This document shows, piece by piece, positions 26,666 through 33,956 of a stretch of 64,000 nucleotides of DNA. A program made the translations under genes and the position numbers. The number at the start of each line of letters is the position of its first letter. Position 1 is the first letter of the stretch. This stretch comes from CAG-791 sp002449595 (GTDB lineage Bacteria > Bacillota > Clostridia > Lachnospirales > Lachnospiraceae): NCBI GenBank assembly GCA_946539855.1, contig CAMNHV010000006.1, positions 1 through 64,000 on the forward strand. The letters run 5' to 3'. The notes below the pieces were generated by a model. The model was not told the DNA's origin, did no database searches, and saw only the letters and a list, made by a program, of their open reading frames with translations.

Positions 26666-27439
26666 ATGATACTTGCGATCGACACAGGCAACACCCATAC
26701 CGTACTCGGCTGCATCGATGAGAACGGCAACGTCGTCCTCCGGCTGCGGCTCACCACCAACCGCACCGCGACGGAATACGAGTACGCCGTACAGCTGCAG
26801 CAGATCCTGCAGATGGCCGGCGTGGATCCGCGCGGATTCGAGGGAGCGATCTTTTCCTGCGTCGTGCCTTCGGCGCAGCGCGCGATCCGCAAGGCGTGCC
26901 AGTTCGTGACCGGCATCGACCCGTTCATCGTCGGCGCAGGTATCCGCACCGGGCTTCACATCAAGATCGACGACCCCGGCACCATCGCCGCGGACCTCGT
27001 CGCGACGGCTGTCGCGGCGAAGGAAGAGTATCCGCTGCCCAGTATCATCATCGACATGGGCACTGCGACGACCGTGACCGTGGTCGACGAGACGGGAGCC
27101 TTCATCGGCGGCTCCATCATGCCCGGCGTCGGCATCTCGCTGAGCGCGCTGACAGAGGCGACGTCGCTCCTTCCTGCGATCGACCTGCTTCCGCCGAAAA
27201 AGGTCATCGCCTCCAACACCGTCGACTGCATGAAGGCAGGTATCGTCTACGGCGCGGCCGGCGCGATCGACGGCACGCTCGACCGCTTCATCGAGGCGAT
27301 GGAAGTGAAGCCTGCCAGCATCGTCACGACGGGCGGCATCGGCTCCGTGATCTGCCCGTACTGCCGCCACGATATCGTCATCGACAGCGACCTTCTGCTG
27401 AAGGGACTGTATGTCATGTGGAAGAAGAACCGGAAGTGA
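26666..27439 (+). CDS. coaX: Type III pantothenate kinase
   Basis: 257 residues, the standard CoaX size. It phosphorylates pantothenate with ATP as the first step of coenzyme A synthesis, without inhibition by CoA. Motifs: ILAIDTGNTHTVLG (phosphate loop, catalytic Asp), IIDMGTATTVTVVDE and GGSIMPGVGISLSAL. GAAAGGAG precedes the ATG. It follows dppF by 60 bases, so it could be read from the transporter transcript; it converges with the minus-strand acyltransferase-like gene with a gap of only 3 bases and no terminator seen between them. Confidence 0.93.
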   Translation: MILAIDTGNTHTVLGCIDENGNVVLRLRLTTNRTATEYEYAVQLQQILQMAGVDPRGFEGAIFSCVVPSAQRAIRKACQFVTGIDPFIVGAGIRTGLHIKIDDPGTIAADLVATAVAAKEEYPLPSIIIDMGTATTVTVVDETGAFIGGSIMPGVGISLSALTEATSLLPAIDLLPPKKVIASNTVDCMKAGIVYGAAGAIDGTLDRFIEAMEVKPASIVTTGGIGSVICPYCRHDIVIDSDLLLKGLYVMWKKNRK

Positions 27440-27442
27440 GCA

Positions 27443-28345
27443 TCATTCGTATTGGAATCCGCTCTCCTCGCCAAGCGGCTTATCCAGCAGCTCGGGATTG
27501 GCGAAGATGTGCTTGATGAGCTTGAGGCTCCGCGCGAAGTAGAAGCCGTCCGCGATGCGCTCGTCGACGGTGGCGCCGATGTCGAGCAGCGTGCGCATCT
27601 CCTTGTGGCCGTCGGGCATCATGACTTCATCCTGGTAGTAGGCGCCGATCGTGATCATGAGGCTGTTGGTGCCGTAGTTGTTCAGGTGGTGGTAGACGGC
27701 CGGGCACTTGATGCTGCCGAGGTTGCTCGCCAGGATCGACGTGTAGTTGGGATCGCCGTCCGTCAGGAACTTCGGGTTGATGCCCCAGAAGTCCAGGTAC
27801 CGGATGATCCGGATGAGGAATGCGATAAGGGGCAGGGGCATCGCGGCGAATTTGTTCAGGATCTCGTCGATGCCGCCCGTCGCGGTCTCGCTCTTTCTGG
27901 TCTCGCGCACGTCGCCGACGATCTTTTTGCTGATCGTGTCGAGCGTGTCGTTCTTGCCGGGCGTGAGCACCATCAGGGACTCGTCCGCGCCGTCCGTGAA
28001 GCGCCGCTTCACAACGAAGCTCAGGCTCACGTCATAGCGCTCGTAGGTGCGCCAGCCCTGGATGAAGCGGTTCAGCTTCGGCCGCTCCATGACCATGCGC
28101 GCAAGGCCCGCGATGGCGCAGTGGAAGACGGTCGTCTTGTAATCCGGATGCTCCGCGTTCTTTTTATCGATATAGGCCAGCAGGTCCGTGATGTCGAACG
28201 TGTCGTGCAGATAGCACTCGCACTCCGTGCGCTTCGGCAGGAGATACCCCATGACGGTTTGCAGTCCATGCTGCTTCACGAGATAGCCGTCGCGGCGGTC
28301 TCCCCATTTTCTTTTGCGTTTTTCCATGCCGGTGTTCTCAGCCAT
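27443..28345 (-). CDS. Stand-alone E2 (2-oxoacid dehydrogenase acyltransferase)-like protein lacking the catalytic His
   Basis: 300 residues with the chloramphenicol-acetyltransferase/E2 fold but no lipoyl or peripheral-subunit-binding domain. Strand and loop patterns match E2 cores (KTTVFHCAIAGLARMVMERPKLNRFI, DVSLSFVVKRRF). The C-terminal active-site motif, normally DHRVVDG, reads VDERIADG: Glu 262 stands where the catalytic His should be, while the Asp and Gly are kept. Without that His ordinary acyl transfer is unlikely, so a structural or altered role is more plausible. Its start is 12 bases downstream of the acyl-CoA ligase stop, with GAGGAAAAAG as ribosome-binding site, so they form an operon. 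Confidence 0.75.
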   Translation of the reverse strand: MAENTGMEKRKRKWGDRRDGYLVKQHGLQTVMGYLLPKRTECECYLHDTFDITDLLAYIDKKNAEHPDYKTTVFHCAIAGLARMVMERPKLNRFIQGWRTYERYDVSLSFVVKRRFTDGADESLMVLTPGKNDTLDTISKKIVGDVRETRKSETATGGIDEILNKFAAMPLPLIAFLIRIIRYLDFWGINPKFLTDGDPNYTSILASNLGSIKCPAVYHHLNNYGTNSLMITIGAYYQDEVMMPDGHKEMRTLLDIGATVDERIADGFYFARSLKLIKHIFANPELLDKPLGEESGFQYE

Positions 28346-28357
28346 GTCTTTTTCCTC

Positions 28358-30142
28358 TTAAGCGCTTTCTTCCACAGCTTCTTCTTCGAGCTTGCGGTAA
28401 GCGACCTTGCCGACGAGCGTCTTCGGGAGCGCCTCGCGGAAGAAGATCTCCTTCGGCAGCGCGTAGCCCGCGACGTGGAGCTTCAGCTCCTCCATGATCC
28501 GCTCTCTGCAGGCGTCATCCGGCTCGACGCCGTCCCGGAGGACAACGTAAGCGCGCACGCGCTGCATTCTGTGAGGATCCGGGACGCCGATCACGCAGCT
28601 GTAGGCGACGTCGGGGCAGCTGTCGATGACGTTCTCGATCTGCCCGGGGTAGACGTTGTAACCGTTCGTGATGATCATTCTCTTGATTCTCTGGCGGAAA
28701 AAGACGTATCCGTCCTCATCCATCGTCCCGAGATCGCCGGTGTGGAGCCAGATCTTACCGTCTGCATCCGGCCGCAGCGTATCCGCGGTCTCCTCCGGAT
28801 TCTTCAGGTAGCCGATCATGACGGTAGGGCCGGAGAGGATGATCTCGCCTTCCTCGCCGAAGGGGACGACTTCATCCGTTCCGGGCCGGACGATGCGGTA
28901 CTGCGTGTCCGGGAACGGAATGCCGATGCTGCCCGCCTTGTGGGAATCGCGCGGCGTGAGGCAGCTGGCCGTGACGCACTCCGTGAGGCCGTAGCCCTCG
29001 CGGATCTGGATCCGGGAGCCGTGGTCGCGCAGGAATTCGTCGATCTTTTTCTTAAGTTCTACCGAAAGAGAATCGCCGCCGCAGAACATGCCGGAGAGGA
29101 AGCTGAGATCCTTTCCCTCAAGCTGCGGCATGTGCAGAAGCGCCTCGAAGATCGTCGGAACGCCCGCGATGAAGGTCGGGTGCTTTTTGATCAGCATGTC
29201 CGCATAAGTCTTGATCGTGAAGCTCGGCATCAGGATGCAGCGGACGCCGTGCACGAGCGTGGTGTGCAGATTGATGCCGAGGCCGAAGCCGTGGAAGCAC
29301 GGCATGCAGCTCAGGATCGAGAGGCCGGGTCGGAACTCGACGCCGATCGCCTCCCTCGCCTGCATGGCGAGCGCGTTGAAATTCAGGTCCGAGAGGCAGA
29401 TGCCCTTGGAGGTGCCCGTCGTTCCGCCGCTGTAGAGGATGACGGACGTGTGATTTTTGTCAAAGACGTTTTCCGGAAGCGCGACGTCAGACGTGCCCTT
29501 CTTCAGGAAGTTCTTCCAGAGCATGTCAGGCAGGATCTCGTGGGAAAAGCCTTTTCCCTCGCCATCCTGAGCAGTCCCGGCGCACTGCATCACCTGCTGC
29601 GCGGTGCGGTTCGGGAAGCGGGTGTATTTCTTTCCTTCCTTGAACCAGAAGCCGACGGCGAGGACCGGGGGCAGTTCGTCCTGCATCCGCGCGGCGAGGA
29701 TCGTGACGGGATGATCCGCCGCGGCGCACGCCTGCGCGACCTTTTCATAAAACATGTCCACGGTGAGGATCATTCTGCTCTCCGAGATGTTCAGGTAGAA
29801 GATGATCTCATTGCGCGCGGACAGGGGATGGACCATATTGGAGACCGCGCCGATGCGGTTCAGCGCATAGAAGCAGACGAGCGCCTGCGGGATGTTGGGC
29901 AGGCAGATCGTCACGGCGTCGCCGCGCCGGATCCCCGCGGCGTAGAATGCGCGGGCCGCCTGTTCGATCTTCTGTAAGAAACTGCGGTAGGTGGTCTTTT
30001 TCCCGTAGAACTCGTAAGCGGGTTCGTCCGGGTACTGTTTGCCGATGCGCTCGACCATCTGGAACATCGTGAGCTGAGGGTATTCGAGGTGATCTTTCTG
30101 AACGTACGGAATATCGAGAGAGTATCGCTGATCGGATTCCAT
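28358..30142 (-). CDS. AMP-binding long-chain acyl-CoA ligase-like enzyme
   Basis: 594 residues, adenylate-forming superfamily. The P-loop SVILYSGGTTGTSKG, the GYGLTE motif (REGYGLTEC), the hinge Asp region HTGDLGTMDEDGYVFF with KRMIITNGYNVYPG, and the C-terminal Lys (GKVAYRKLE) are all present, so it should activate a carboxylate as acyl-AMP and then acyl-CoA. FHGFGLGINLHT and the length suit fatty acyl substrates. I chose ATG 30142 (AGGAAAACC upstream); the upstream extension is not homologous. It leads an operon with the His-less E2-like protein, and the radical SAM gene lies upstream on the same strand. Confidence 0.87.
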   Translation of the reverse strand: MESDQRYSLDIPYVQKDHLEYPQLTMFQMVERIGKQYPDEPAYEFYGKKTTYRSFLQKIEQAARAFYAAGIRRGDAVTICLPNIPQALVCFYALNRIGAVSNMVHPLSARNEIIFYLNISESRMILTVDMFYEKVAQACAAADHPVTILAARMQDELPPVLAVGFWFKEGKKYTRFPNRTAQQVMQCAGTAQDGEGKGFSHEILPDMLWKNFLKKGTSDVALPENVFDKNHTSVILYSGGTTGTSKGICLSDLNFNALAMQAREAIGVEFRPGLSILSCMPCFHGFGLGINLHTTLVHGVRCILMPSFTIKTYADMLIKKHPTFIAGVPTIFEALLHMPQLEGKDLSFLSGMFCGGDSLSVELKKKIDEFLRDHGSRIQIREGYGLTECVTASCLTPRDSHKAGSIGIPFPDTQYRIVRPGTDEVVPFGEEGEIILSGPTVMIGYLKNPEETADTLRPDADGKIWLHTGDLGTMDEDGYVFFRQRIKRMIITNGYNVYPGQIENVIDSCPDVAYSCVIGVPDPHRMQRVRAYVVLRDGVEPDDACRERIMEELKLHVAGYALPKEIFFREALPKTLVGKVAYRKLEEEAVEESA

Positions 30143-30253
30143 TGGTTTTCCTGACTTTCTACGGCCGGATGGCCGGTTTTCTGGACACACTGTTTGTATT
30201 TTAATGGAAGAATACCGGGGAAGCAAGCAAAACAGGCGTTTCCGGCATGGTAC

Positions 30254-30305
30254 AGGAAAAGGAAAGGACTGATACGCGGCTCCGTCAGGCTGCGTATCAG
30301 TCCTT
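30254..30305 (-). terminator. Terminator after the radical SAM gene
   Basis: AAGGACTGATACGC (30264-30277) pairs with GCGTATCAGTCCTT (30292-30305); on the minus strand the T-rich run TTCCTTTTCC follows. It separates the radical SAM gene from the acyl-CoA ligase operon, so they are separate transcripts. Confidence 0.75.
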
Positions 30306-30359
30306 CTATCGCTCAGCAGCTGAGCTGTCTGCCCGTGCGGGCTGTCTGCCGGGTGCGCA

Positions 30360-31895
30360 TCAGCCGGCAGCCTTCGAGTTCTCGATCGCGGCGGCGAGGT
30401 CCTCCTTCAGGGCCTGTTCGCCCGCTCCGTCGAACGCTGCGGAAGAGGCGTCTTCACGCTTCTTTTCGGTGTAGTTCTCGTAAGTCGGCTTGCGGTGCTT
30501 CTGCTCCGCCCAGATCTCTTCGGCGACGGGCGCCCACGCTTCTGCGTAGGGCTTCGCCTTCGCAATCAGGTGATCGACTTCCTCCGGGGACTCCTCGTTG
30601 GTCTGGTGCGCGCCGGTGACGTCGACCATCTCCTTTAAGAGTTCCGGGTTCTCAAGCATCGGGCAGGGCCGCAGGTGGTTGCGGTTGAACGGCTGCCCTT
30701 CGTGGTAAGCCATGAAAAGCGGGCTCTGCAGCATCTCGAGGATCGAGTTCTCGTGGATGTTCGTGTTCGAGAAGTGGATGAACACGCAGGGCTCCGCATC
30801 GCCGCTCGAGTTGATGTGGAAGTAGTTTCTTCCGCCTGCGATGCAGCCGCCGACGAACTCACCGTCGTTCTGGAAGTCCATGGGATAGAACTCGATGTCA
30901 CATTCAGGGGAACGGAAATAGCGGATCCGCTCGATCATCTTTTTCCGCTGCTCAGGTGTGGGCATGAGCTCCGGAACGGCGTTGTTGCCGACCGGCATGT
31001 AGTGGAAGTAGAAGCCGTATCTCGCGCCCTTGGAGGAGATGAAGCGCAGGAACTCCTCGCTGGAGACGGCGTCGATGTTCGCGCTGGTGTAGCAGATCGA
31101 CGTGCCGAAGACGATGCCGTACTTCTTCAGCAGGTCCATCGCCTTCATGACCGCGTCATAGTGGCCGGAGCCGCGGCGCGCGTCGTTCGTTTCGGGCGTG
31201 CCCTCAATGGAGAGGAAGAAGGAGAGGTTGCCGAGGCGGACCACTTCCTTGCAGAGCTCCTCGTCGATCAGCGTCGAGTTGGTGTAAGCCGCGAAGAAGC
31301 AGTCATTGTGCTTTTCACAAAGGCGAAGGATGTCCTTCTTGCGGACCATCGGCTCGCCGCCGGTCATCATGTACAGGTGGGCGCCGAGCGCCTTGCCCTC
31401 GGTGACGATCTTGTCCATGTCCTCAAAGGAGAGGTTGTTCTTGTGGCCGTAGGTGCCGGACCAGCAGCCGACGCAGTGCATGTTGCAGGCCGAGGTGGGA
31501 TCGAACAGGATCAGCCACGGAATGTTGCAGTGGTAGATCTCGCGGTTCTTCCGGATCGTCTTCGTGCCGTTTAGGAAGGACTCATAGCCGAGGTTCAGGA
31601 GCATCATCTTCGCGTAGTTCGGATCGGTCTCGTCGATGATCTTGCCGATATATTTGACCCAGCGGTTCTCCGGGTCGCTCAGGTACGCGCGCACCTTCTC
31701 CAGGATCTCGGGCGTCGCGGACTTGCCGTAGAACTTCTCCGCCTGATCCAGGATCTTCAGATAGGTCTCCGTCTTATTCGGGTTGCCGTGAAGCTCCTTC
31801 GCGAGCTTCTCCGCGATCAGCGAAAAAGCCGCGCGCTCCGCAGCGTGCTGCACGCCCTGCTTTGCCTGTTTCAGACCTTCTGTGATTCCAGCCAT
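30360..31895 (-). CDS. Radical SAM enzyme with ~125-residue N-terminal helical region
   Basis: 511 residues. The radical SAM cluster motif CNMHCVGC (Cys 137, 141, 144) is followed by the SAM-binding MMTGGEPM and the family strands LSFFLSIEGTPETND. A C-terminal segment GGCIAGGRNYFHINSSGDAEPCVF with further Cys (and RPCPML) suggests an auxiliary Fe-S cluster. The unusual N-terminal region, before the barrel, includes a conserved-looking FLNGTKTIRKNREIYHCNIPWLILFDPTSAC. This arrangement recalls the radical SAM proteins proposed to join fatty acyl chains into membrane-spanning lipids in clostridia, and the neighbouring acyl-CoA ligase fits lipid work, but I cannot confirm it. AGGAGGAAACAG precedes the ATG. 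Confidence 0.8.
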   Translation of the reverse strand: MAGITEGLKQAKQGVQHAAERAAFSLIAEKLAKELHGNPNKTETYLKILDQAEKFYGKSATPEILEKVRAYLSDPENRWVKYIGKIIDETDPNYAKMMLLNLGYESFLNGTKTIRKNREIYHCNIPWLILFDPTSACNMHCVGCWSGTYGHKNNLSFEDMDKIVTEGKALGAHLYMMTGGEPMVRKKDILRLCEKHNDCFFAAYTNSTLIDEELCKEVVRLGNLSFFLSIEGTPETNDARRGSGHYDAVMKAMDLLKKYGIVFGTSICYTSANIDAVSSEEFLRFISSKGARYGFYFHYMPVGNNAVPELMPTPEQRKKMIERIRYFRSPECDIEFYPMDFQNDGEFVGGCIAGGRNYFHINSSGDAEPCVFIHFSNTNIHENSILEMLQSPLFMAYHEGQPFNRNHLRPCPMLENPELLKEMVDVTGAHQTNEESPEEVDHLIAKAKPYAEAWAPVAEEIWAEQKHRKPTYENYTEKKREDASSAAFDGAGEQALKEDLAAAIENSKAAG

Positions 31896-31977
31896 TTACT
31901 GTTTCCTCCTGCTCAAGAGCTGCTGTGCCGCCCGGCATAGCAGTTCGCCTTTACTAATTTGCCAATCATATTACCGT

Positions 31978-32006
31978 ATTATACTTATTAGAATATTAAA
32001 TGTCAT
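31978..32006 (-). promoter_or_regulatory. Promoter of the radical SAM gene
   Basis: On the minus strand ATGACA (32006-32001), 17-base spacer, TATAAT (31983-31978), about 83 bases before the start codon at 31895. It is back to back with the promoter of the small gene on the plus strand. Confidence 0.65.
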
Positions 32007-32032
32007 GGGACAAAACGGGGCATGTGTGTAAC

Positions 32033-32061
32033 TTGTGAATGCGCGAAAATGGAATTATACT
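32033..32061 (+). promoter_or_regulatory. Promoter of the FakA-C-like small gene
   Basis: TTGTGA (32033-32038), 17-base spacer, TATACT (32056-32061), with the start site expected near 32068, forty bases before the ATG. Confidence 0.6.
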
Positions 32062-32107
32062 GTTGCGTGAGAAACGGCAACTGCTCTCAGGAAAGGAAGA
32101 GACAATC

Positions 32108-32365
32108 ATGGAAGAACTCGAATTCAGATACGACACACAGCTCCTCATTGACGGCGAGGACCTCGACGAGGACGAGATCGCAGAATACATCACGGAGAAC
32201 TTCGAGGGCGACAGCCTGCTCGCTGCCGGCGACGAGGATACGGTCAAGATCCATTTTCACACGAACGAGCCCTGGAAAGTGCTCGAGTACTGCCGCACGC
32301 TCGGCGAGATCTACGACATCGTGGTCGAGGATATGGACCGCCAGACCAGAGGCCTGAAAGGCTGA
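32108..32365 (+). CDS. Stand-alone FakA/YloV C-terminal-like module
   Basis: 85 residues, acidic. The whole protein matches one subdomain found near the C terminus of the fatty-acid kinase FakA (YloV, DAK2-containing): FRYDTQLLIDGEDLDEDEI corresponds to YGYCTEFII..D..LDEE, DSLLAAGDEDTVKIHFHTNEPWKVLEY to DSLVVVGDDDLVKVHVHTNDPGKVLE, and GEIYDIVVEDMDRQ to G.L..IKIENM..Q. No kinase (DhaL) domain is attached. Similar short proteins are annotated as kinase to dihydroxyacetone kinase, a name that says little. It might bind FakB-like acyl-carrier proteins or be a regulatory relict. GGAAAGGAAGAG is the ribosome-binding site. It has its own promoter and terminator. Confidence 0.65.
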   Translation: MEELEFRYDTQLLIDGEDLDEDEIAEYITENFEGDSLLAAGDEDTVKIHFHTNEPWKVLEYCRTLGEIYDIVVEDMDRQTRGLKG

Positions 32366-32447
32366 GAAAAACGGTATTAGGAAAGCCGGTAAAAACGGCA
32401 GAAGAGAGCCGGTAAAAAACCGGCAAAAAGACAAAAATCGGCATAAG

Positions 32448-32478
32448 AAAGACGGGAGGGCTGGCCTCCCGTCTTTTT
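32448..32478. terminator. Strong terminator (usable in both directions)
   Basis: AAAGACGGGAGG and CCTCCCGTCTTT form a perfect 12-bp stem with a 5-base loop followed by TTCT. The 60 bases before it are an A-rich, repetitive run with several CCGGTAAAAAC-like copies. Confidence 0.88.
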
Positions 32479-32551
32479 CTCGTAACATAATCGCTGTCTG
32501 TCGTCGCGAAACAGTAACCTGAATCACGCAGGTGCCGCCGCGACGGCCTGA

Positions 32552-33679
32552 TTACGCCAGCGTCTCCGCAATCGTCTGCAGTCTCTCGATGACATTGATG
32601 TGCTGCGGGCAGACGCTCTCGCACTGGCCGCACTGCACGCAGTCCGCCGCAGTGACGCCGCCGTTGTCTGCGGACGCGTTCGCGTATTCCTCCTTCGCCC
32701 TGTCGAGCTCATCGTAGATCATGTAGCGGTTCATCGCCTTGAAGAACTTCGGGATCGGGATCTGCATCGGGCAGCCCGCCGTGCAGTAGCTGCAGCCTGT
32801 GCAAGGGATCGAATCGATGCCGGCGAGGATCGCCTGCGCCTGGCGGATCGTCTCCATCTCGTCTTCGCTCATCGGCTGGAAGTTCTTCATATACGAAGTG
32901 TTGTCCGCCATCTGCTCGATGTTGGACATGCCGCTGAGAACGGTCAGGATGCCGTCGTGGGAAGCGACGAAACGGATCGCCCAGGACGGGATCGAAGCGT
33001 CGGGATTCTTCGTCTTGAACAGATTCTGGATCGCTTCCGGCGGGTTCGCGAGCGTGCCGCCCTTGACAGGCTCCATGACGACGACGGACTTGCCGTGCTT
33101 CCTCGCCACTTCATAGCAGGCGCGGGACTGGACGTTCGGGGACTCCCAGTCAGCGTAGTTGATCTGCAGCTGGACGAATTCCGCATCGGGATGCTTGGTC
33201 AGCAGCTCGTCGAGCATCTCAGGCGTGTCATGGAAGGAGAAGCCCCAGTGCCGGATGTAGCCCTGCTCCTTCATCTCCTTGACGAAGTCCCAGATCTTGT
33301 AATTATCGTAATAGTGAATGTTCTCGTGAGAGAGCGCGTGCAGCAGGTAATAATCGAAATAACCCGCACCGGTGCGCTCCAGGCTGGTGAAGAGCTCCTG
33401 CTTGGCCGCCGCTTCATCCTTCACCATGCCGGCGTGAAGCTTGGTTGCGAGCGTGAAGCTCTCGCGGGGATGACGCTCGACCAGCGCCGCCTTCGCCGCG
33501 CGCTCCGAATCGCCGCCGTCATAGACGTAAGCGGTATCGAAATACGTCAGCCCGGCATCCAGGAACATATCGACCATCGTCTTGACCTGCTCGACGTCAA
33601 TCTTGCCGTCCGGAAGCTTCGGCAGCCGCATCAGGCCGAATCCGAGTTTGGGAGTATCTTTTCCGAAGTAATCGCTCAT
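32552..33679 (-). CDS. Aldo/keto reductase fused to a 2x[4Fe-4S] ferredoxin-like domain
   Basis: 375 residues. The N-terminal ~280 residues are an aldo/keto reductase barrel (LGFGLMRLP, FDTAYVYDGGDSERAAK with Asp/Tyr, LATKLHAG with Lys, YLLHALSHEN with His). The C-terminal ~95 residues hold two cluster motifs, CTGCSYCTAGCP and CVQCGQCESVCP. This fused type is common in strict anaerobes, where electrons may come from or go to ferredoxin as well as NADPH. ACAGGAGGTTTTAC precedes the ATG. Substrate unknown. It is the most intact sign of an anaerobic lifestyle in the window. Confidence 0.9.
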   Translation of the reverse strand: MSDYFGKDTPKLGFGLMRLPKLPDGKIDVEQVKTMVDMFLDAGLTYFDTAYVYDGGDSERAAKAALVERHPRESFTLATKLHAGMVKDEAAAKQELFTSLERTGAGYFDYYLLHALSHENIHYYDNYKIWDFVKEMKEQGYIRHWGFSFHDTPEMLDELLTKHPDAEFVQLQINYADWESPNVQSRACYEVARKHGKSVVVMEPVKGGTLANPPEAIQNLFKTKNPDASIPSWAIRFVASHDGILTVLSGMSNIEQMADNTSYMKNFQPMSEDEMETIRQAQAILAGIDSIPCTGCSYCTAGCPMQIPIPKFFKAMNRYMIYDELDRAKEEYANASADNGGVTAADCVQCGQCESVCPQHINVIERLQTIAETLA

Positions 33680-33956
33680 AGCTGTAAAACCTCCTGTACA
33701 TACAATAACAAGCGCGGTCTCCGTGTCAGAAAAACCGATGAATCAAAGTCTCGTTTCATCGGCCCGGCAGCGGGGATCCGTGCAGTTCCCCTGTTAAAAT
33801 TCATTTTATCATAGGAGGACACAAAAAAACCACTCCGGCGGCCGCGCATATCAACGGGTATTCTTATAGTTTGCTCTGAATGCCGGCCGGACAGCCGTGA
33901 GGCCGCCCTCATCCCTGAACCGGAGGGTTATTCTGTTGTGAAAAGGTTTTGCGCCG

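Noticed and set aside
27452..29977. 841-codon open frame on the plus strand
   Set aside because: It lies antisense to the E2-like and acyl-CoA ligase genes, whose motifs are clear. Its composition (Arg/Asp/Val/His-rich, no domain) is typical of GC-rich antisense frames.
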